NCBI RefSeq assembly: GCF_035222275.1
Contig: NC_085881.1
Location: 3,720,001-3,784,000, forward strand
Length of the DNA stretch: 64,000 nucleotides
Origin: Podospora bellae-mahoneyi
Lineage: Eukaryota > Ascomycota > Sordariomycetes > Sordariales > Podosporaceae
Reading direction: 5' to 3'
Positions 60,319-64,000 of this stretch are shown here, in pieces; position 1 is the first letter of the stretch, and the number at the start of each line of letters is the position of its first letter. Under the pieces are notes generated by a model, which was not told where the DNA came from, ran no database searches, and worked only from the letters and a program-made list of their open reading frames with translations. Made by a program: the position numbers and the translations under genes.

Positions 60319-61311
60319 ACTGGTCTTGGGAGAGGATAGTTGAATATGCACTGAAACTGTAAGAATATGTGTTCTATAACAAGAAGGAAGATTATTAAAG
60401 GGGTAGATATGCAGTAGGGGGTCTGTCAGGGGAAAGAGCTTGAGAACCTTTCCTACAAATGTTCACGCGCAGTCATTGATAGAAACCAGATTTCAGCATC
60501 CCACGATATGTGCAGAAGTTGGTACATCTAGGGAGATAGGTTAGGTGGGAGGCTGACGTTGACAGAGTACCCGCTGTCAGGTCAGTTGCTTGAGACGTGA
60601 AGGGCTTTCACTCTTTGCGTATAGGCATTTTCACAAGCGCGAGATGCTGTTTGGTGGACTTTCTCTTGCCTATTTTGGCTCTTGATTAGTAGGCCAAGAT
60701 GTGAAAGTGGCGCGCAAGAATGGATGTCATCGCAAATACGTTTCAGCAGCAAAAACAGTCAAGACCTTCCTATCTTGACGTACGCGATGGAGAAACCAAG
60801 ATCTCGGTATCACGATTGCCGATTTGAACAGCCGGAAGCAACATGACGGGTGCGGATGCAGTAGCGCTTCCCCGGCAAAATGCATGCAAACCAAGAGTCC
60901 GGGGAAGACGGGAAAAGGCTAATTTCCACGTGCTAATCATCCACTTGCGCTCCGTTCAACATCTACAGTTTAGCTTCGAGATGTCGATCTTCGACTGGCG
61001 GGAAGTGGTTCGACCGGGGAAGCGCACGAATTGCTTTTATGAGGAGAGAGGTGTTTGTTGCGCGCGCATTGACGATCGATAGATCACCGTTGACCAGGAT
61101 ATTGACTGAACCGGGAACCAGGACAGCTACGATCAGATCAAAGATTTATGCGCGAGGATATGAAGAGGGGTATGCAGGGGATGGACTGCCGGAGGGAGGT
61201 AACTTAGCGGAGACTTGATGACAACAAAGAAGATGGGTATAAGTATAAGGGAAGACATGCGTTGGAGAATGGGTAAAGCTTCAGACAGTATCAATCAGGA
61301 TCTGGATCAAC
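60319..61311. other. Intergenic, nothing recognised
   Basis: AAA+ 3' flank and the upstream region of the secreted hydrolase. No protein-like frame or repeat was found. Confidence 0.5.
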
Positions 61312-62568
61312 ATGTTGCTGAAGTCTGTCATCCTCGCTCTGGCAACGGCCACTGGCATCAGCCAGGCCAACCCAATCGCCCCCCGTCAAGGAGTCAGTTA
61401 CCATTCTCATCAAATATCTCTTCATCGTACCTTACCCTTCATGCCAGTGCACCTTCCTTCTTCTGTTTCTTCCTTCCTCTGCTCCTTTCTTGCACTGCTC
61501 CTTCCCTTCCAGAGCTTATTCCTTCCATTGCTCCTTCCTTCCGTAGCTCCTAGCTCCCTGGGCACCTTCCATCTATACAGTTTGCAGGCGTCGTGCCTTC
61601 CCTTCCTCGCATTGTCTCATGGCCTCACATCACTTACCCTTTAACACATTCACACATTAGCACTTTGACACTTTAGCGCATTCACACATTACCCTTTTCT
61701 ACAAACACATCCATCTTCATTAACAACGCTCAACTAACCATCTTATCACAACCAGCCTACCGGCAACGGCCCGTTCGCCCCCGCGTATTACACCACCGAC
61801 TCCTCCCTCAACGGCCACACCCTTTACCTCCCCCGGAACGTCCCCCAGGGAGCCAAAATCCCCGTCCTGGTCTGGGGTAACGGCGCTTGCTCCGCCAACG
61901 GCCTCGACTTCCTCAACTTCCTGACTCAAATTGCCTCCCATGGCGTGTTTGTCATCTCTTCCGGCTCGCCCGGCGGCCAAGGCTCAACCAATGCCCAGAT
62001 GATGACCCGCGCCATCGACTGGGTCACCAACACCGCCACCAAACAGCGCTATCCTTGGCTGGAGACGTCTCGAATCTCGGTCTCGGGGATGAGCTGCGGT
62101 GGCGTTGAGGCGTACACGGCGGGAGTGAACGACAACAGGGTCACCACCATTGGGATTTACAACTCGGGTCTGTTGAGTGAGCAGGAGAGCAGGAATGTTG
62201 TGCCGAGAATCAACAAGCCAATCTTCTACTTTATGGGAGGCCCCAGTGATATCGCTTTCAACAACGTGAGTGTTTCATCGCGAATGAGGGTTGGAAAGAA
62301 GCTGACAGAAGACCAGGGCGAGAGAGACTACCGACTTCTTCCGCAATCCACACCGACCTGGAAGGGCAACTTGAACGTTGGGCACGGCGGAACCTATGGT
62401 GACCAAAACGGCGGCAAGTTTGGTGTTGCTGCTGTCAGGTATTATCAGTGGGTTTTGAGAGGTAACGCGACTGCTGCCAACTTCTTCACCAACAATCAGG
62501 AGGCGAGCCGAGATGGGTGGAGTGTCGAGAGCCGAAGCTTGGGGAATCTGAGGGTGAATCCTATCTAA
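61312..62568 (+). CDS. Secreted alpha/beta hydrolase
   Basis: Three exons (61312-61392, 61756-62265, 62317-62568) encode 280 residues. A signal peptide is clear (MLLKSVILALATATGISQAN), followed by a possible propeptide end APRQG. The hydrolase domain has HTLYLPRNVPQG, PVLVWGNGACSANG (oxyanion region), the nucleophile elbow SGMSCGG (GxSxG type) and a likely catalytic His in VGHGGTYG. The Cys next to the nucleophile and the one in the oxyanion loop may form a disulfide. The substrate is unknown (ester or polyester). Intron 1 is 363 nt and low-complexity (CT-rich); intron 2 is 51 nt with branch CTGAC. The full protein is somewhat short but complete for this secreted fungal group. Confidence 0.85.
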
Positions 62569-63038
62569 GCTGTTTCCATAGCTACAACTGAAGAGTGGGT
62601 CCGAGCAGTGGGCGTTGGAAGGTCTCAATCGCCTTGCGATATGGTCGTACTGAGGTAGCCAGGCTACTCCTTGGTACCGACCATATCGATTTCTATCTCG
62701 AGATTGTTTTGGAAGAGCTCCTCTATTGTCGGCTAGAAATGTCGGAAGTGTTGAAGTTGTTCAGCTTTTGCTTAGTGTGCCGAAGATCACGGTGTAATAG
62801 TGAAAGTTGCTAAGACTCCCATGACTGGGTTTCACATCGAATGAGCCCTCAAGTTGGTGACATTTGTACCTCAAACATTCAACGAGAGGATATCTGCTAT
62901 GAATGCGGGGTCTATAATGGTAAGGGTTTCGACATTTGTATTGAGTGCTATTGTAATGGGAGACGTTATTTGGGGGTCGGTCATGAGCTGTCTCTGAAAC
63001 AGAAATAGAGATACATCTGATTAGTAGGCGCGAAGACA
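62569..63038. other. Spacer between convergent genes
   Basis: It lies between the hydrolase stop and the stop of the small minus-strand gene. The minus-strand frame through 63102-62761 is not supported by splice or family signals. Confidence 0.5.
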
Positions 63039-63393
63039 CTAGACTCGAAGACGGCTTTGAGAAGAAATACCGACGATATGAGTAACGGAAAACGCAACCC
63101 AAGCTGTGTTAATCATCCGCCAAAACTCGAATCTCGCCTGCTGGACCTCTTCCTCAATCTGCTGAAGTGAGTACCACCGCTTCCCGGATACTCCTGCCAC
63201 TTCCAACTTCGCCTGCTGGATCTCGTCTAAACCGCCCACCGCATTCTGCAAGTGACTGTGTAATATCCATGCACAAGTGGAGAGTACGCATCGTGGTTTG
63301 GGTGAATGCTACCATTGGAGAATGTGTCGGAAGTACTTGGCCTCGGAAGGCTCGCAGACGGTCTTCATCTTGGTACGTTCGTTTCAGATTCAT
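63039..63393 (-). CDS. Small coiled-coil-like hypothetical protein (87 aa)
   Basis: Exon 1 (63393-63337) encodes MNLKRTYQDEDRLRAFRGQ. A 91-nt intron (donor GTACTT, acceptor TTGCAG) leads in phase 0 to exon 2 (63245-63039), which reads NAVGGLDEIQQAKLEVAGVS and continues with a charged helical stretch SLQQIEEEVQQARFEFWRM. It ends in a short hydrophobic segment (AWVAFSVTHIVGISS). I do not recognise a family. Exon 1 could begin further upstream. It may be a fragment of a larger, older gene near the right edge. Confidence 0.4.
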
Positions 63394-64000
63394 GGCAGGG
63401 CGTTTGCATTGACGACAATGGGGGAATTCGGTCGGAAGTAATCGGGATTGGAAAATGCTGAGCGAACGTCAGACCTGCCAGCTTGAGCAAAAGTGGGAGG
63501 TGGCTCATAATGGTGCAGGCGTGCGGCTAGCCATCTCGAGGGAGGCAGCCGAGCAGGTGAGTGCGGGTCCTTTTGCGGAGCTTCTCTGTAATAGAGACAG
63601 GCGAGGGGAAGCGGGTAAGAGTCTAGGATTACCACCCGACTGATCATCCGTAAGTCAATCACTAGGCGCGACTTCGTCTACCAGTTCGCCGTTCGATATA
63701 CCACGAAGACGGGGCGCCGAAGACGGTGATGAGACAGTAAACATGAGTCCTTGCCGGTGGAGCTAGTCGAATAGCTTGTTGACTTCTTTTCGGTCCTTGA
63801 TGCTGAGATGGTAGGGTTGCCAGGAGGGGATTCTCTGTATAATGTGGCTGTTTCTAGGGGCATAGACGGTTTAACGGTGTTACCAAAGGTGTACGAGAAT
63901 GTTATCTTGTGAATTTTTTGATGGAAGCCTTGAAATAATCGTGTGCTAATATCTTACAGCCCTTTCGGGACTTATCCTTTCCTCCTCTTCGGCTCACTAA
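63394..64000. other. Right-edge region, nothing recognised
   Basis: No family-like frame was found. This is the upstream region of the small gene at 63039-63393. Confidence 0.4.

Overview
The window is nuclear DNA of a filamentous ascomycete, most likely a Sordariomycete (Sordariales-like: Podospora, Chaetomium or Neurospora relatives). The evidence is: intron-poor genes with 50-90 nt introns carrying CTRAC-type branch sites; GC-biased codon use, strong enough to leave long antisense shadow frames; a dispersed single 5S rRNA gene; intron-bearing tRNA genes; fungal-only families (GT2 hyphal-growth glycosyltransferase, group II G-alpha, HET domain, NACHT-ankyrin STAND protein); and plant-wall glycoside hydrolases. 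No transposon, CRISPR array or virus-like element was recognised.

Layout. (i) 1-15.2 kb: left-edge F-box gene (-), a long promoter-like gap, GT2 glycosyltransferase (+), amidophosphoribosyltransferase ADE4 (+), an 83-residue small gene (+) and a cytochrome P450 (+). (ii) 15.5-23.2 kb is accessory and partly decayed: an uncharacterised multi-exon gene (-), intron-containing tRNA-Arg(CCG) and tRNA-Glu(CTC), an uncharacterised gene (-), a broken HET-domain gene (-) and tRNA-Phe(GAA). (iii) 24.3-41 kb is mostly conserved housekeeping: glutamine synthetase (-), a disordered fungal-specific protein interrupted by one in-frame UAG (-), a nitrilase/omega-amidase (+), spermidine synthase (-) and a group II G-alpha subunit (+). 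(iv) 45.3-50 kb is a carbohydrate pair: a membrane-anchored GH3 beta-glucosidase-like enzyme with an in-frame UGA in its cytosolic tail, then a secreted GH10 xylanase; a 5S rRNA gene follows. (v) 51-60.3 kb looks like a self/non-self or immunity cluster: a small membrane protein, a 128-residue orphan, a NACHT-ankyrin-ZZ STAND receptor, and a divergently transcribed AAA+ ATPase with a C-terminal membrane helix. (vi) 61.3-64 kb: a secreted alpha/beta hydrolase and an 87-residue coiled-coil-like protein.

The most interesting signals are two otherwise intact genes each interrupted by a single in-frame stop. The UAG is a candidate for the A-to-I mRNA editing (UAG to UGG) known from sexual development of Sordariomycetes. 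The UGA sits directly before a CARYYA leaky-stop context. Also notable are the STAND/AAA+/orphan cluster, repeated use of AAG 3' splice sites, a glutamine synthetase whose first coding exon is only the start codon, and an in-frame NAGNAG acceptor in ADE4. Exon coordinates were worked out by hand from splice consensus and reading frame; no homology search was run.
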